This document shows positions 32,955 to 45,587 of a DNA stretch of 64,000 nt, one piece after another. Source of the DNA: Ephydatia muelleri (taxonomy: Eukaryota; Porifera; Demospongiae; Spongillida; Spongillidae). Positions within the stretch are counted from its first letter, which is position 1, and every line of letters begins with the position of its first letter. A program made the translations under genes and the position numbers. The DNA lies in NCBI GenBank assembly GCA_013339895.1, contig JABACO010000040.1:143737-207736 (forward strand), read 5' to 3'. The notes under the pieces were generated by a model. The model did not search any database, was not told the origin of the DNA, and saw only the letters and a list, made by a program, of their open reading frames with translations.

Positions 32955-35099
32955 AGATATCTCTGTATGTGATTCCCAAACATGATGTATGATGTCCAGA
33001 TCTTATTACCAGCCACAGGTCTCACTTACTGAATTGATGGTGCAATATATCCTGTCCTTACTACAAAACAGTTCTTTTTAGAAACTACCATTTATCTCTG
33101 GAGATTTACTTTGTGCTGCAATCCAATTGCTGGTAATGTGGTCAGTCAGTACTGCAGTCAAAGCATGGAGATGTGGTTTTAGATAATCAGTGAATGTCGC
33201 TGGAATCAGGGCTTCAAAACTTTATCCTCATCATCTTTGTATATCATTTTTATTGATATGCTGAAGTGCAGTTACAAGGTCTTACAACACAAACTATAAC
33301 ACAAACCATGCACGGGTCTAACACAAACCGTGTGGGGGCCTAACGCAAACCAAACCAGTACAAGTGATTGACTGTACTAGTGCTCATTTGGCCGAATAGA
33401 AAAGACACGGAAATGAAACCAAAGGTACGGGAACGATGACAATCCAGCCATGGAAGACATCATAATTTGGCACTCTAACCTATACCTATGTGTCGTTTTG
33501 TGGATGTAGCTAGGTACATGTGACCTTAGGAGCCACGCTCACCTTTCAAAGGTAAAAGCTCACAGCGCTTATAGCAGTGATCAGTATATGAAACATGCAC
33601 TACTCGGTTTCGAGAACAATGGTACAAACGTACATCAGCTGTACATGTGTAAAGCACACCATCTAGTATGCAGTGCAATCAAGAATCCTAAGAGCACAAA
33701 AAACTTCGCCATGCTCGAGGATGTTGAGTTCATGCGTTTCCAGTTGGAACCAATTGCCTTTTATACACGCATTTTCACATCGATCGGAGTGCGTGTGCTG
33801 CGTACATGTACTGCGCTACTATTTATGTCGTGTCTCCTCCTTTAAGCCTATCAGATGTCACCTTCTTCCCCCACCTTCCCCCCTTTCACAATGTGTGTCC
33901 TAGCCTGGAGGTGTTCTTTCATTTGCTAGATCAAAATGTAATGCACACTCCCCTTCAATTGCCCCTGGTGTCTCACCATCCCACAACCAACCCTCTCCAC
34001 CATCCCATCACAACCAACGCTCCCCATCACACCAACCTAACTCACACTCCCATTCTAACCTCCATCAGGTTCCAGAACCAAATCTTGCCATCCTCTGCTC
34101 CACACCCCTACCTAGGGATAGACCATATCACACATCACACATCTCCTCACAGATACTAGTGTACACAAAGCCATAATGCATGCACATGTGCACTAAAACC
34201 ACTCATGTACACCTCCCATATGTATACACACACATACACACACTCTTCCTCTCTCTTACTCATTGAGCAGTTCTCCATTGTTCCTGTCCAGCAGTCTGAA
34301 CTCATCCAGGGATGAAGCCAAAACACAGTGACCATCTCAAGAGAAAGACAAACTGGTCACTGGATCTGAGGGGATGGGAAAGAAAGGCGAGAAATCCCCA
34401 TCAATGAAGAAGCAAGAGATAATGAAATCCCCCATCAATGGGGAATGAGGGACTTCCCCTTTCAGTGATCTTATGTCCATAGTTTCTGTACCATTCTACA
34501 CAAAGCCATGAGCCATGCACATGACCACTGATGATAGGCCATGAGCTATGCCCACGCTTATGAATTCCACACTTATAGCTACACATCATGGCATGCATGG
34601 ATGGACACACATGGCATCAGGAACGTATTTGTCACATGCACCACATATCAAGCTGACTGCATGCTGTTTGGGGCTGGCCCCCTGATGAAAGTATTGTTTG
34701 AATGTTAGCAAAGAGGCCCCAAACAATGATGGACAGGAACCAAAGCATTATGTGCCCCCTGTTCTACGTGGGGTAGCATTGGGAGGGGGTAGGAAGGGTA
34801 AGTGGGAGGAGACAACTCCTTGGTATCATCAACAGCACATCAAGGTCACTCCACACTGCATTACAGTGTGCATTGCTGTACAGGCCAAGTTTGGAGACTG
34901 CCTGCACATGGAATCCATCACAATTGAGCACTTCCCAACGTAAAGTGCACGCTGGTCATAAAGGCACTGCATGTACAGTCTCTACTGCCTAAAAAGTGAT
35001 CACTTAAGGATTGTTTTGGCCCTATTATGGAAGTGGCTGCAATACAAATGGGTGGTGTGAGTGTAAGTACATATAGCATCAATTGGGACAGTCTAGATC

Positions 35100-35455
35100 T
35101 GCAACCAAGATGGAGGTATGGTGGTCACCTGGGTGTGATGGTCCTCTGGGTATGTTGGTCACCTGGGTGTGATGGTCACATGGGTACGGTGGCCACCTGG
35201 GTATGGTGATCACCTGGGTATGGTGGTCACCTGGGTATGGTGGTCACCTGGGTGTGATGGTCCCCTGGGTATGGTGGTCACCTGGGTGTGATGGTCCCCT
35301 GGGTATGGTGGTCACCTGGGTATGGTGGTCACCTGGGTATGGTGGTCACCTGGGTATGGTGGTCACCTGGGTATGGTGGTCACCTGGGTATGGTGGTCAC
35401 CTGGGTATGGTTCTCACCTGGGTGTGATGGTCACATGGGTATGGTGGCCATCTAA
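35100..35455. repeat. 18-bp minisatellite
   Basis: Unit GGTATGGTGGTCACCTGG, about 18 copies with GTGTGATGGTCCCC variants. The next 45 bp (35457-35500) carry a reverse-complement unit (GACCACCATACCCAAGTG), so a fold-back is possible. Confidence 0.92.
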
Positions 35456-35779
35456 GTGACCACCATACCCAAGTGATCACCACACCCAGATAACCACCAC
35501 ATTAAGGTTAGGTAGACTGTATTGGTCCTTCCATTCCCATCTTAGATGTACATCAAACCTTCTACCTCCTGCTCTCTTCTCACTCCTGGGCTTCTAATTG
35601 TTGCCCCTTTGGGTGCAGTAACAGAGTAAACCCTCCCAAAGGGGTGTTCCTAGTTATAACCACTCCTCCCATGTCAGTGCACCTCAGTGGTTGACTTGAA
35701 ATTTATAAACTACCACCCATGACTCTATTTACATGTGTCTCCCACCACTATCTTACTACTATCACCTTGACACCCACTC

Positions 35780-35895
35780 CATGTCCCCATCCCCATCATC
35801 ACCACCATGATGATCATTATCCTCACCATCACCATCATCATCCTCACCATTATCATAATCATCATCCTTACCATCACCATCACCTTCATCCTAAG
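35780..35895. repeat. ATC/ACC-rich simple repeat
   Basis: Imperfect CATCACCATCATC repeats. Confidence 0.85.
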
Positions 35896-37435
35896 GAATA
35901 TTAAAACACACATGCACACGCACAAACATACTCATCAAACCAGGCCCATACGCAAAGGGGGTACATGTATGACAAAAGCCTGAACACAAATTCATGAAGT
36001 CTTTATTCGTATTGTGTTTAAAAAAATAGAGCATAGTGATGTTACTACAGTATGTTCCTGAACAACTTTTCAAAATCAAATACTCATGTTACATGAAAGT
36101 TACAATTATATGGTCAAATGAAACAGTAGGCATGGATTAACATCCTGGAGGGGGGTTAGATTGAACATCTCTTTTTAGTCCTCACCACTCCTCCACCCTC
36201 ACACTCCTCCACCCTCACACTCCTCTCACCTGCCAATGCTGCTTTCGTGTGCTTTGACCTCATGCCTTCCAATTCAATCAACATGATGTTGCTATCTTCC
36301 TAGAGGGATCCTAGATCTGAAGTGAGGGACCTTGGACTATTTGGTATCACTGATGTGCCACTTAGGTTGACTATGTCTGACACCTGTGTGAGTGTGCTAT
36401 GTGTGTGTTTGCATCAGCATGTGTCGAGTGTGGACGTGTGTGTGCATGTGTTAGATGGCGTTGTGAGTGTACATGTACTGTATGTGTGCATGTGTGATAG
36501 TGATAGTGTGTATGTGTGTATGGGTGTGATATGTGTGTACAAACACAAGGAGCAATGAAGTAATGAACACACCTCAGGCCAAGAGTTGTGGCTGCTGCTC
36601 ACCTTGCAGTACAATGTGAGCTTGTCATCACATTGGCCTCGTCTGATGAACTTCTTGAATTCCCAGTCATTTCCCTAGACAAGCCATTGCCCTCTGACTC
36701 TCTGCAAGCGAGACCCATGTGAGTGGAAGAAACGAGTGATAACACATGCACAAATGTACACACACATTCATGTATACACACTCTACACAAATACATGCAC
36801 ATGCAAACGCATGATGATCATCGTTACGTTCATTTGGGTCTGGGTACAAGACTATCCGGCATCCGCTAGTCTAAGTTTGAATAATTTTAATTTGCCCACA
36901 CATCATTCTGTAATAGCAGAGATAATTATTATCTCTGGTAATAGCTGATTAGTTATCTCGGCCACAGGTACAAACTGACTTAGCACCTCAAAGTGGGGGA
37001 AATGGACGTCCTCAATGCTATAGGAGACATCTTCTACAGTGGCATCCAACCCAACATCCCGGGCAGCGGAGGGCCCGCGATTGTGTGGCCTTCCTCTCCA
37101 AAGATACACCCTGGTGGTCAAGTTTGTTCTGTACTTATTGTCTAGCAAATGGCGGAAGAGGCTGTGAACACTAGGTGACAATACATATTGCATGTGAGTA
37201 TCAAAAGGGAAACAACCCATTCATATCAGACTTATTCATATTGAGTGTATTCAGAATACGTTATTTTGTGTACCAGTGTGTTCATTGTGTGTGCACCTGT
37301 AGCCCTTTGTCTGTTGTCGCATGTACAGTACAAACTTGTATGGAAAATGTGCTCGGAACTTTAAGCCAGTGTAGATGTACAGTAGGTAGACAATGTACGA
37401 GCACTTGAATCTTGTTGATAATATTTCATATCATG

Positions 37436-37662
37436 GAGCGTTTCCATGAAAAGGGACCTAACATATTTTTTCAAGATTTCATATTCTAGAAGTCTGAAAT
37501 GACTAAACATTGCTTCTTATGCACTGAGAATTGGAGTGTCTATTATGGAGTTGTAAGGCTTTTTAATTACCCATGCATTTCAACACAAGTGTTATATTTC
37601 TACTGCGTGTACTGGGATTTTTATAATGTCTGCGCTATGTCCCTTTACGTGGAAACAATCCC
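37436..37662. mobile_element. MITE-like element family 2, copy 2
   Basis: Reverse-oriented relative of 17484-17736: ends GCGTTTCCATGAAAAGGGAC and GTCCCTTTACGTGGAAACAA, with shared interior words TTCTAGAAGTCTGAAATG and CTTCTTATGCACTGAGAAT. Confidence 0.62.
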
Positions 37663-37984
37663 ACATTCAGAATGCGTTGTCAAGCCAATAGTGTGAATGC
37701 ATAAGGTATCTAATGTAGAGAAAGGTCTGAATGGTGCAAAGCTGTGATTATCATGCACCCACAACGTCAGTGATGAAAGAGTATTGCATTGAAGTACTTT
37801 TCAAACGAACCAAAGTGTCTTTTGCCTTGCAACATTGGTTCCTTTGTGCACACGTACTTCATGGTACGAAGCATGCAGCGTCTCACAGCTACAAAATGTT
37901 CTGTTTTGTATTGCATGTACTTACAATAGGTACTGATTAGTATGTGTTCAGTATTTTAGTTGTGGTGACGTGCTCTCTCTGTGT

Positions 37985-38085
37985 GTGAAGAGTGGAGGAT
38001 GGGGTGCCCATAACTGCTTGCACTTGGAAGACGCAGGAGTGAGGTGTTCTGGTGAGCTGTGCGACGTGGTAGAGGATCATGAGTG
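37985..38085 (+). pseudogene. SRCR domain C-terminal fragment
   Basis: Encodes SGGWGAHNCLHLEDAGVRCS GELCD-type sequence, the end of a scavenger-receptor cysteine-rich domain with its last two cysteines. The N-terminal part of the domain is absent upstream. It matches the same part at 39540-39620 and 50455-50530. Confidence 0.65.
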
Positions 38086-38249
38086 CATATGTGCATGTGT
38101 CCTTACATGCACATGTTTGTTCAAGTGTGTATTGATGTGCATGTACTGTGCATCTACATGTACTTTGATGTCTGACCAGTGTGCACATATGAAGCTGTAA
38201 GTACACTGCATGCATGTTCGTGTATACAAGCATTCACTGTACACTGTTC

Positions 38250-38251
<2 letters not shown>

Positions 38252-38288
<37 letters not shown>
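38252..38288. repeat. GT microsatellite
   Basis: (GT)n of about 34 bp; counterpart at 49016-49048 in the duplicated segment. Confidence 0.9.
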
Positions 38289-38611
38289 TGTATATGTGCC
38301 GTGTGGTATAAAGGGATGCATGTGTATACAGTATGTGCAGTTGTGGTTATAGTCTTGTAAGCAGCACTGCTACTGTCAGTACTCACATTAGTGGTAGAGA
38401 TTATCATGTGAGACCTCCACGTTTCGCGCATTACGTGCACATGCATGTGTCAAGTTGTGTCTGGGCGGTACTGTATGTACTGTATACAGTGTGCATGTGC
38501 ATGTTAGTGTACACAAGCATTCACTGTATACATGTGCTGTTTCTCTCTGTTGTAGCAGTACTCGTACACCTGTGTTTGTGATGAGATGGTGTCTCTTCTT
38601 TGTCCTCACCA

Positions 38612-38722
38612 GGTCTCCAGCTTGTTAGGCTAGCCGGTGGCCCCACCCCGCTGAACGCAGGATTGAGCTGTACTACAATGGCTCCTATGGCACCATATGC
38701 CAGATAGACTGGGACCTGGCAT
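38612..38722 (+). pseudogene. SRCR domain N-terminal exon, frameshifted
   Basis: After a CACCAG acceptor: LQLVRLAGGPTP, then with one C missing the frame moves to RIELYYNGSYGTICQIDWDL. This is the conserved start of an SRCR domain ([26 protein letters not shown]). The 1-nt loss is clear against 39854 and 49375, where CCCCC precedes the GCTGAAGG or ACTGAAGG word. Confidence 0.72.
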
Positions 38723-38812
38723 ACTTACAGTAGCATCCATGGATGGTGGGGTCACCCTAAGTGTGATGTCCTCTGGTAAATGCATTTGCCGTACTGGTTC
38801 CCCATCATCTCC

Positions 38813-39175
38813 ACACCTCATTCCACACCTCATACCCACACCTCATCCCCACACCTCATCCCCACACCTCATACCCACACCTCATACCCACACCTCATAC
38901 CCACACCTCATTCCCACACCTCATCCTCACACCTCATCCCACACCTCATACCCACACCTCATCTTCACACCTCATCCCCACACCTCATCCCTACACCTCA
39001 TCCCCACACCTCATCCCCACACCTCATCCCCACACCTCATCCCCACACCTCATCCCCACACCTCATCCCCACACCTCATCCCCACACCTCATCCCCACAC
39101 CTCATCCCCACACCTCATCCCCACACCTCATCCCCACACCTCATCCCCACAACCTCATCCTCACACCACATTCCC
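38813..39175. repeat. 13-bp minisatellite in an SRCR intron
   Basis: Unit CACACCTCATCCC, about 27 copies. A short version lies at 49725-49830, at the same place in the second SRCR segment. Confidence 0.93.
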
Positions 39176-39269
39176 CACACGTCAGCGTCTTCTTTGATCT
39201 TTTCCCTTTTCTCCCTTGACCATTCTCCTTTTCTATTTACTTCTCCCTTGACCTTTTTTTCTTCTTCCA

Positions 39270-39612
39270 GACACAGCCACTCCAGTGATCAATGTGCAGG
39301 ACAGGCTGGTGGGAGGCTCCACCCCTCTGGAGGGGAGGGTGGAGGTTACCTAGGGTATCGTGTGTGATGACTTCTGGACTGTAGAGGATGCCCAGGTGAT
39401 ATGCCGTCAGCTGGGCTTCTCTGGAACCTCAGTTTCCTTTTCCAATGCCTACTTTGGAGCTGGTAGCTCCAATCAGCCCATCTGGCTGGACGATGTCAAC
39501 TGCCTTGGTACAGAGACCAACGAGGGACAGTGCCTGAGTGGAGGATGGGGTATCCACAACTGAGTGCACTTGGAAGATGCGGGAGTGAGATGTTCTGGTG
39601 AGCTGTGTGACA
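39270..39612 (+). pseudogene. SRCR domain exon with two stops
   Basis: Encodes VINVQDRLVGGSTPLEGRVE, then a small deletion with TAG, then GIVCDDFWTVEDAQVICRQL, GFSGTSVSFSNAYFGAG, PIWLDDVNCLGTETNEGQCL and SGGWGIHN, a TGA in place of Cys, and HLEDAGVRCSGEL. An SRCR domain is a 100-110 residue extracellular ligand-binding fold held by 3-4 disulfides. Most of this one is intact, but both stops are real in this sequence, so it is either a pseudogene or contains assembly errors. Confidence 0.78.
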
Positions 39613-39851
39613 TGGTAAAGGATCATGTGTGTGTATGTGTGTGCACAATATATGCATGTGTGTGTGCATGTGTGCTCACATGTGTCTGTATACACCACAC
39701 GGCATGGTGAGATGATCAGTGTGTAAATACAGTGTACATTAACACTGTACAATGACATGTATGTGTTCATGTTGCAGCATGTTTCTCTCTGTTGTAGCAG
39801 TACTCGTACACCTGTGCATGTGATGATGTGGTGCCTCATCTTTGTCCTCAC

Positions 39852-39948
39852 AGGTCCCCAGCTCGTTAGGCTAGCCGGTGGCCCCACCCCCACTGAAGGC
39901 AGGGTGGAGCTGTACTACAATGGCTCCCCATATGACCAGAAAGGATAG
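39852..39948 (+). pseudogene. SRCR domain start, truncated
   Basis: PQLVRLAGGPTPTEGRVELY and YNGSPYDQKG, then a stop. The rest of the domain is missing; downstream sequence matches 50655 onward. Preceded by a CTCACAG acceptor. Confidence 0.65.
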
Positions 39949-40545
39949 ATACTTGAGGACGCTAGCATCATGTGGATGCTTTAGTGCTTATGGGTTCATG
40001 GGTTTGTATTAATGTGTTGGACATGACACTTCCTTTTCTTTTCATAATTCTGAGTGTACATTGTACACATGTTCACATATACATTACCTTCCAATACATA
40101 GATATGGATTTTGTCCATTTCTACTACAATATTGTTATCTCCTCACCTCATTCCTACACTTCTTCACTCACTGCAATTTAACAGACTTAATTATCATTGC
40201 ACATTAAAATTATATGTATCCACACTGTTATGTATTTAGTGGATTGTTAGTCATGACCCTGCTGATGTCGGTGGAATAATATATTTAGTGCATGGCCTCC
40301 AATGCTTTGCCTTTCCTACATTTCACTAACTTACTATTGCATGTAACGGTTCAAACATTGCATCAAAATGATGTTTCACGTAAATACAAAGCATCAAGAC
40401 ATCCAACCACAATAAACTAAAAATTACATCTAACATTCAGTTTCATGAAGAAAACATCCAAAAACACATACACTATCAGTTTCTATGGATTTTAGGTCTT
40501 GATAATTAACATTATTAAATTTCTTATTTATGGGGTAGCTTCAAA

Positions 40546-41794
40546 TTACTTATCTAAATCAGTTAAATCTGGTAGTAGATCCTTCATAGTTTGACGGCTG
40601 GCTGGATCATCACAGATGCACCTCCGTATCATCAATGTCATTTCTTGCCAGGGTAGCGTGTCAAGCCGCATGGCTTGTAGCCTGTGGTCTGGGAACTGAC
40701 CAGTGGCCATTTCAAGCAGGAGTATGCCATAACTGTACACATCCATCTTTGGAGACTGCAGCTTGGGATTGGAGGATTCTGGAGCTACATAGGATGCATT
40801 CCCAGGGCCCATGGTTATCACTTTAGACAGGAAGTTAGCAGAGCCATAGTCAGACACCTTGGCTTTCCAGTTACCAGATCCGATTGGCTCAAGAAGCACA
40901 TTTGCACTGCTAACATCTCGATGGATGATAGGGTCAAGCCTCATCAGGTGGAGGTAGTTGAGACCACGGGCCACATCCATGCCAATAGTGATCACATGAT
41001 CTTGAGGAAGTGTCACAATGATGCTTCGCAGGTTTTTTGGCATCAGCTCTGTTAGGATGACAGGCTTATTGTCATCCAATGAGGCACCGATGAACAGCAA
41101 GAGGTTGGGATGTCGTACACTAGCTGCCATATGCATCTCTCTGAGAAATAGGTCAATATTGTGTAGAGATATAATTGCATTATGGATGAACTTAGCAGCA
41201 ACCCTGGCACCACGGAACATAGCCACTCTCATTTCACCCCACCCTCCCACACCAAGAGGCTCTTCACTTGTTTCTTCTATTTCATCTCGTTCCACCCTCC
41301 AGGAAGACTTCATATAATCAGGGATTTGCTGATCAGCTCTCACAGCTCTCTCATCAGTCTGTTGAACTTGTAGTCTTATTTGCTGTTGCATAGCGTCTCA
41401 CTGTTGCTTAGTTTCCAGGTGTTCCTTCTCTACCGTACTTGCTCTATCTTCTGCTCTTCTAGCTCTCTCATCTGCATTTTGAACTTGCAGCCGTGTTTGC
41501 TGTTGCATAGCATCTCTCTGCCATTTTATTTCTAAGAGTCCTTGTTCAGCCCTTGTCGCTCTTTCTTCCAACAGTCTGATTTGCTGTTGTAGAGCATCGT
41601 AATGTTGCTTAGTTTCCAAGAGTTCTTGATTTGCTCTCTTGTCTGCTCTTTTAGCTTTCTCATCTGCCTGTTGAAGCAAAGCTTCATAGTGTATATAGCT
41701 TTGTTTCCGAGAGCTCTTGCTCAACTGTTGTTGCTCTCTCTTCTGCTATTCTAGCTCACTCATTTGCAAGTTGAGCTTGATGTGTAAGTTGCAA
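40546..41794 (-). pseudogene. Ankyrin/coiled-coil TKL-type protein kinase, damaged paralogue (gene A)
   Basis: Last exon of a gene like 51649-53127. The final 281 codons are open and encode a whole kinase domain: glycine loop LGVGGWGE, VAAK lysine, HRDVSSAN catalytic loop, DYG metal-binding triad, APES and DVYSYGILLLEM. Upstream the coiled coil is broken: a TGA at 41398-41400 before DAMQQQIRLQ, another TGA at about 41754 where gene B has CGA, and a frameshift near 41700. About 225 bp present at the start of the gene B exon are deleted, placing the acceptor (TTGCAG, 41795-41796) next to LQLTHQAQL. A short kinase-only product is conceivable, but I call it a pseudogene. Confidence 0.78.
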
Positions 41795-42098
41795 CTGCAA
41801 AAAATAACAATTGTACAACGCATGTAGAGTGCATCAAATACTTAAATCTCAGGACAGCCAAAGCAGCAATAAGATTTTAAATGCTTCTATCATGTTATGC
41901 CTTAAATGTACGAGTCTAGGGATATGATATGCCCAACCATATACATGTACATGTAACTGGTGCAATATGGCCTTAGTGATTGTAAGCAAACAAGCCAGAG
42001 TGTTGTACGAATGTGGCAGGTTTATTGACAGTCCCGAGCAAAACGTAAATGTAAGGTTTTATCTGCCTGTATCACTGTTCATCAGATGTGCACCTCAC

Positions 42099-42179
42099 CT
42101 TGGTTTGGTAAGTCTTCAACAACTGAATTGTTTCATTGTGACCTCGCTCCACAGCCACGTCCAGGGATGTTCTCCCATC
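42099..42179 (-). CDS. Terminal (capping) ankyrin exon of gene A, 27 codons
   Basis: Begins DGRTSLDVAVERGHNETI and ends YQTK before a GTGAGG donor; acceptor CTCAG; phase 0/0. The repeat is cut short after helix 2, as last repeats of ankyrin arrays often are. Counterpart: 53438-53518. Confidence 0.8.
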
Positions 42180-42347
42180 CTGAGAATAAAGCATTACATA
42201 CTTATTTGATACATGTACATGTATGAAGGTGGAGTAGGAGGTACTACATGTATAACAAGGAGCCACATGTAACCAGTGTAAGGGAGATACAATGTATGGA
42301 CATGTGTGACATCCTGTAAGCACTGAATACATGTCTATCTACTGTAC

Positions 42348-42440
42348 CTTATGATTGATATTAGCTCCAGCCTCCAATAGTGTACCCACCACATCAAGAT
42401 GTCCGTTCCTACTTGCTGCATTCAATGGACTCCAACCATT
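42348..42440 (-). CDS. Ankyrin exon of gene A, 31 codons
   Basis: Begins NGWSPLNAAS, contains GHLDVVGTLLEAGANIN and ends HK before GTACAG. It is two codons shorter than its relatives (QAT lost), still in frame. The 3' intron flank (42220-42347) belongs to duplicated block c. Confidence 0.78.
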
Positions 42441-43139
42441 CTGCAATACAAATGACATCGTAACCAGAGTAACCAGAGTCTGAACTGTCACGTGAATAGT
42501 GATTCATATACAGTCGTATACAGTTTAAGTGCATACACCAGATCACATCCACAACACACCTGCACATCATGCACATCATGTACAAACACACACCATAGAT
42601 AATAGATTGGAAACGGTACGCAAAAAAGTGTTGGACATGTCAGTTCCAATCAAAGCTGCCCGGTAGTCGTATTTTCCTGGAGACAGGTAATGTTGTAAAT
42701 CCCTTTCGCGAGTATTCATACATAGTATGTAGCAGTTAGTGTGGCGTAGACATGTTCTGAAGTCACAAAGTTACGCACTGTGTAATATGTCTGATTATGA
42801 CGTGAAAGAAGCGTACTTTTTGTGTATTTTTCCCTGCAAAATGATGACGATTATATAATATTTAAGTTAATATATTTAATCACAGATGCTTTGTGAGTGG
42901 CGTCATCATATTTCTTGTTATGTGTGCGCTATAGAATCCAATGGCTCGCAAGTATTGTTTGCATTGGTCGTGCATAAATGCGGTGAAATACATGTATCTC
43001 TACAAAAATAAAAACTAACAATGGTCATTGTCTAAAAGGAAGGCCTACAAAGAAAGTAAGTAATAAGAGCGTTGAACTATATATCGGTATTTACCATTTA
43101 CTTCAGATCAGTATTCAACAACTTTCCACTGGGATACAT

Positions 43140-44070
43140 TTGCTACCAAATTGGAGTACACTGTCTTCAATACAGGAAATTGCATTTTGCAAATTTGAGC
43201 ATGAAGGCTCCAGCCAGACAGGAGCTAGCATTGCTAAGTCTGTGACAATAACTGAGGACCTAATTTGGTCATTGCATATTCATGGCCAGAAGTTGAATGC
43301 TAGTAAGTGCAAAGCTTTGTCCTATGTATGGGACAAGGTACCAACCAAAACTGCAATGAGTCAACTATTAACAATAATAGGTAACTTAAGTGTTTTCCCA
43401 GAAAATCTGAATTGTCATTTCCTAGCACTAGCAGACTCACACAAGGGCAATTTTCATTCACCACTCAATGGCACAGCAGCTTCTATTGATTCGTACTTAC
43501 CTGTTAAGTTTCAGGAAGAAATATAAAGAACACTACGCTGTAAAGAATGTGAACTATTAAATAGATGTAATGTTTGTAAGCAGTATTGTAATTTATGCAT
43601 ATTCAGTGATTACGTCAGCAAAAACTAATTCACAAACACACTGTAATATCAAGCCATACCAACATTCTGCTACTTACAAACACTTAAACGTCAACAAAGA
43701 TCAAGAAGGTTGAGCAATGAAATAATGATCTAAAGAAGAGTAGTGGAAAAGGTCAAGTCTTGTTTGAGGGTTGCAACTGAGCAGCAAGGAATCATCATAG
43801 AATAAGCATTACAAACTGATATTTAAAAGATTATGGATGAGAAAAGCAATGAGATAACCAGCAGACTCATTCCAGAGCATAGTTTGGAATCAGTAATTTA
43901 AACTACAAGACATACAACAAATCAGCTTGTATCCCATGATGATTAACTGGTGTCTTAGCCTGAAGCTTCTAACCTCAGCATTTTATCATGCTCTATGGTC
44001 AAAAGAACATAGTTCCTTTACCATTGAACGAACACTACGAGATTACACTCATTGTTAAGGCTAAAACAGG
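43140..44070 (+). pseudogene. Decayed transposase-like gene
   Basis: Opens with FCKFEHEGSSQTGASIAKSV, LHIHGQKLNASKCKALSY and a long frame to SIDSYLPVKFQEEI. It then passes a TAA into a zinc-binding-like RTLRCKECELLNRCNVCKQY. Later pieces: VATEQQGIIIE, IMDEKSNEITSRLIPEHSLE, MMINWCLSLKLLTSAFYHAL and ERTLRDYTHC, with several TAA stops and frame changes. The order (treble-cysteine motif, coiled coil, then a TLRDYTH-type block) resembles THAP9/P-element-like proteins of invertebrates as I remember them; the assignment is tentative. Confidence 0.5.
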
Positions 44071-44089
44071 ATTTTGAAATTTGTCTGTA

Positions 44090-44275
44090 TGCCAATTTGG
44101 GGTGTGCAGAGCCCTAAAATCTCTGGCACACAAAAAAAGCAATGGACACACAACTAGCACTCAGGGTACACGGGCACACACAACCATCAATGTGGAGGCA
44201 CACACAACTAGAAATCAGGGGCACAAACAATAAGCATTGCACAGGCACACACAACCATCAATGCAATGCTCTTAT
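44090..44275. repeat. Degenerate tandem repeat (GGCACACACAAC)
   Basis: GGCACACACAACCATCAATG and GCACACACAACTAG words recur four to five times. Confidence 0.6.
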
Positions 44276-44379
44276 ATAACATGGCTGTCATGTATCATTG
44301 CTAACAAGAGACCATGGACACTCACACTCTTCTTCCCCTACACCTACGAGACAACCTTACAACCTATACACACACACAC

Positions 44380-45250
44380 AAAGTATTCATAACCACTAAC
44401 CTCTAGACACAAGGAATAACAAGTGCAAAAATGTGCAATACAAGGATAAGCCATAACTACATGCAGTAAGCAGAAGAATATGCCATAGAATGCTGGTAAA
44501 ATTATGAGCTTAAGTACCAGAAACACTGGCCACAAGTAGCAAGTACAAGGATATCCCAACCCATGACAACAATCAGTAAGTAGGGCAACTCATATGATAC
44601 GTCATAGCTAGCAAGTACGAGTAGGGATAGCTCAGTACATGGATGATCAGTGACAAGCTCCAAACTGCGTGCTAGGTCTTAACTATCTAGTACATGCAGG
44701 AATAACTCATGACTGGGGTAATTCCATTTCCATTCAGGTACAAGTATGTAGGACAGAAGGGCTGATAGGCTTACACATCATGATTTTCATGTGCCTGGAC
44801 TAATACGTAATGACCTGCATTGGTATGACACAGCTACAATGTAACAGTAACAGACCTGTGCAGAGGTATGCGTGTAAGCTACAGTTGCCATATCTGGATT
44901 GTCATGTGGAGAGTGCCTTAATCGAATCACTTAACAGTTTGGGTTGCTGGATGACACCACATGTATTGTCGTCCATGTCCAGAATTTAGTTGTGTACTAA
45001 TAGTCAGTCCAGCAATGCTGTGTACGTGCAGCAAAAGGAGGGTGTGTGTGACCTGAATGCAGGTTGGGCGTTTATGAACTAGCAACAACGCTTTCTTTTA
45101 TAAAGAGAGGAGGAGAGGAGGCTTAATATGAGGTGGCTAAGATTCATCCCATCAACTGTCCGAAGATAGAGGTGATGATTTGCAGAGCCAAATGCAACCT
45201 GTTATCTTTGGTTATGAGACTAGTTAATGCGATGTGCATAGTAGTATTTA
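44380..45250. repeat. Dispersed duplicated block h (copy 1)
   Basis: Matches 61770-62660 in the same orientation (for example GTCATAGCTAGCAAGTACGA and GTAATGACCTGCATTGGTAT). No convincing gene. Could be a noncoding mobile element; no terminal motifs found. Confidence 0.8.
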
Positions 45251-45587
45251 ATACATCTAGTCAGTTAGTTAAAAGTATAATGAAAGGCAATCATCAGGTT
45301 AGTCATCACGTGAAAATAAGTTATTTCAAATGCAGTTAGTCAAAAGTTATATTCAACAGCAATCTATATGTGGTCCATTACCAATAATCTGGGAACCAGG
45401 CACTGTTACAATATTGCATCATGGCACATGTGTAAGCGTAGCAAAAGCTATCGCAAACGTTGCTGTAATTTATAGGGTGGTTAAATAGCGTAATACATTT
45501 CAGGCCAATCACAATGGAGTTAGCAATTGGATTGAGCCAAGATGCTGATCATTTGATCATGGGAGACCAAGCTTATTATTTATATTA

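Noticed and set aside
35100-35455. CRISPR-like array
   Set aside because: Contiguous 18-bp repeats without unique spacers in a eukaryotic sequence; a minisatellite.
38697-39367. Long His/Pro/Ser-rich reading frames
   Set aside because: The 13-bp repeat is not a multiple of three, so it cycles through all frames; lies in an SRCR intron.
38612-39948. An intact secreted SRCR receptor gene
   Set aside because: Every SRCR exon has a frameshift, stop or truncation, and no signal peptide or membrane segment was found nearby.
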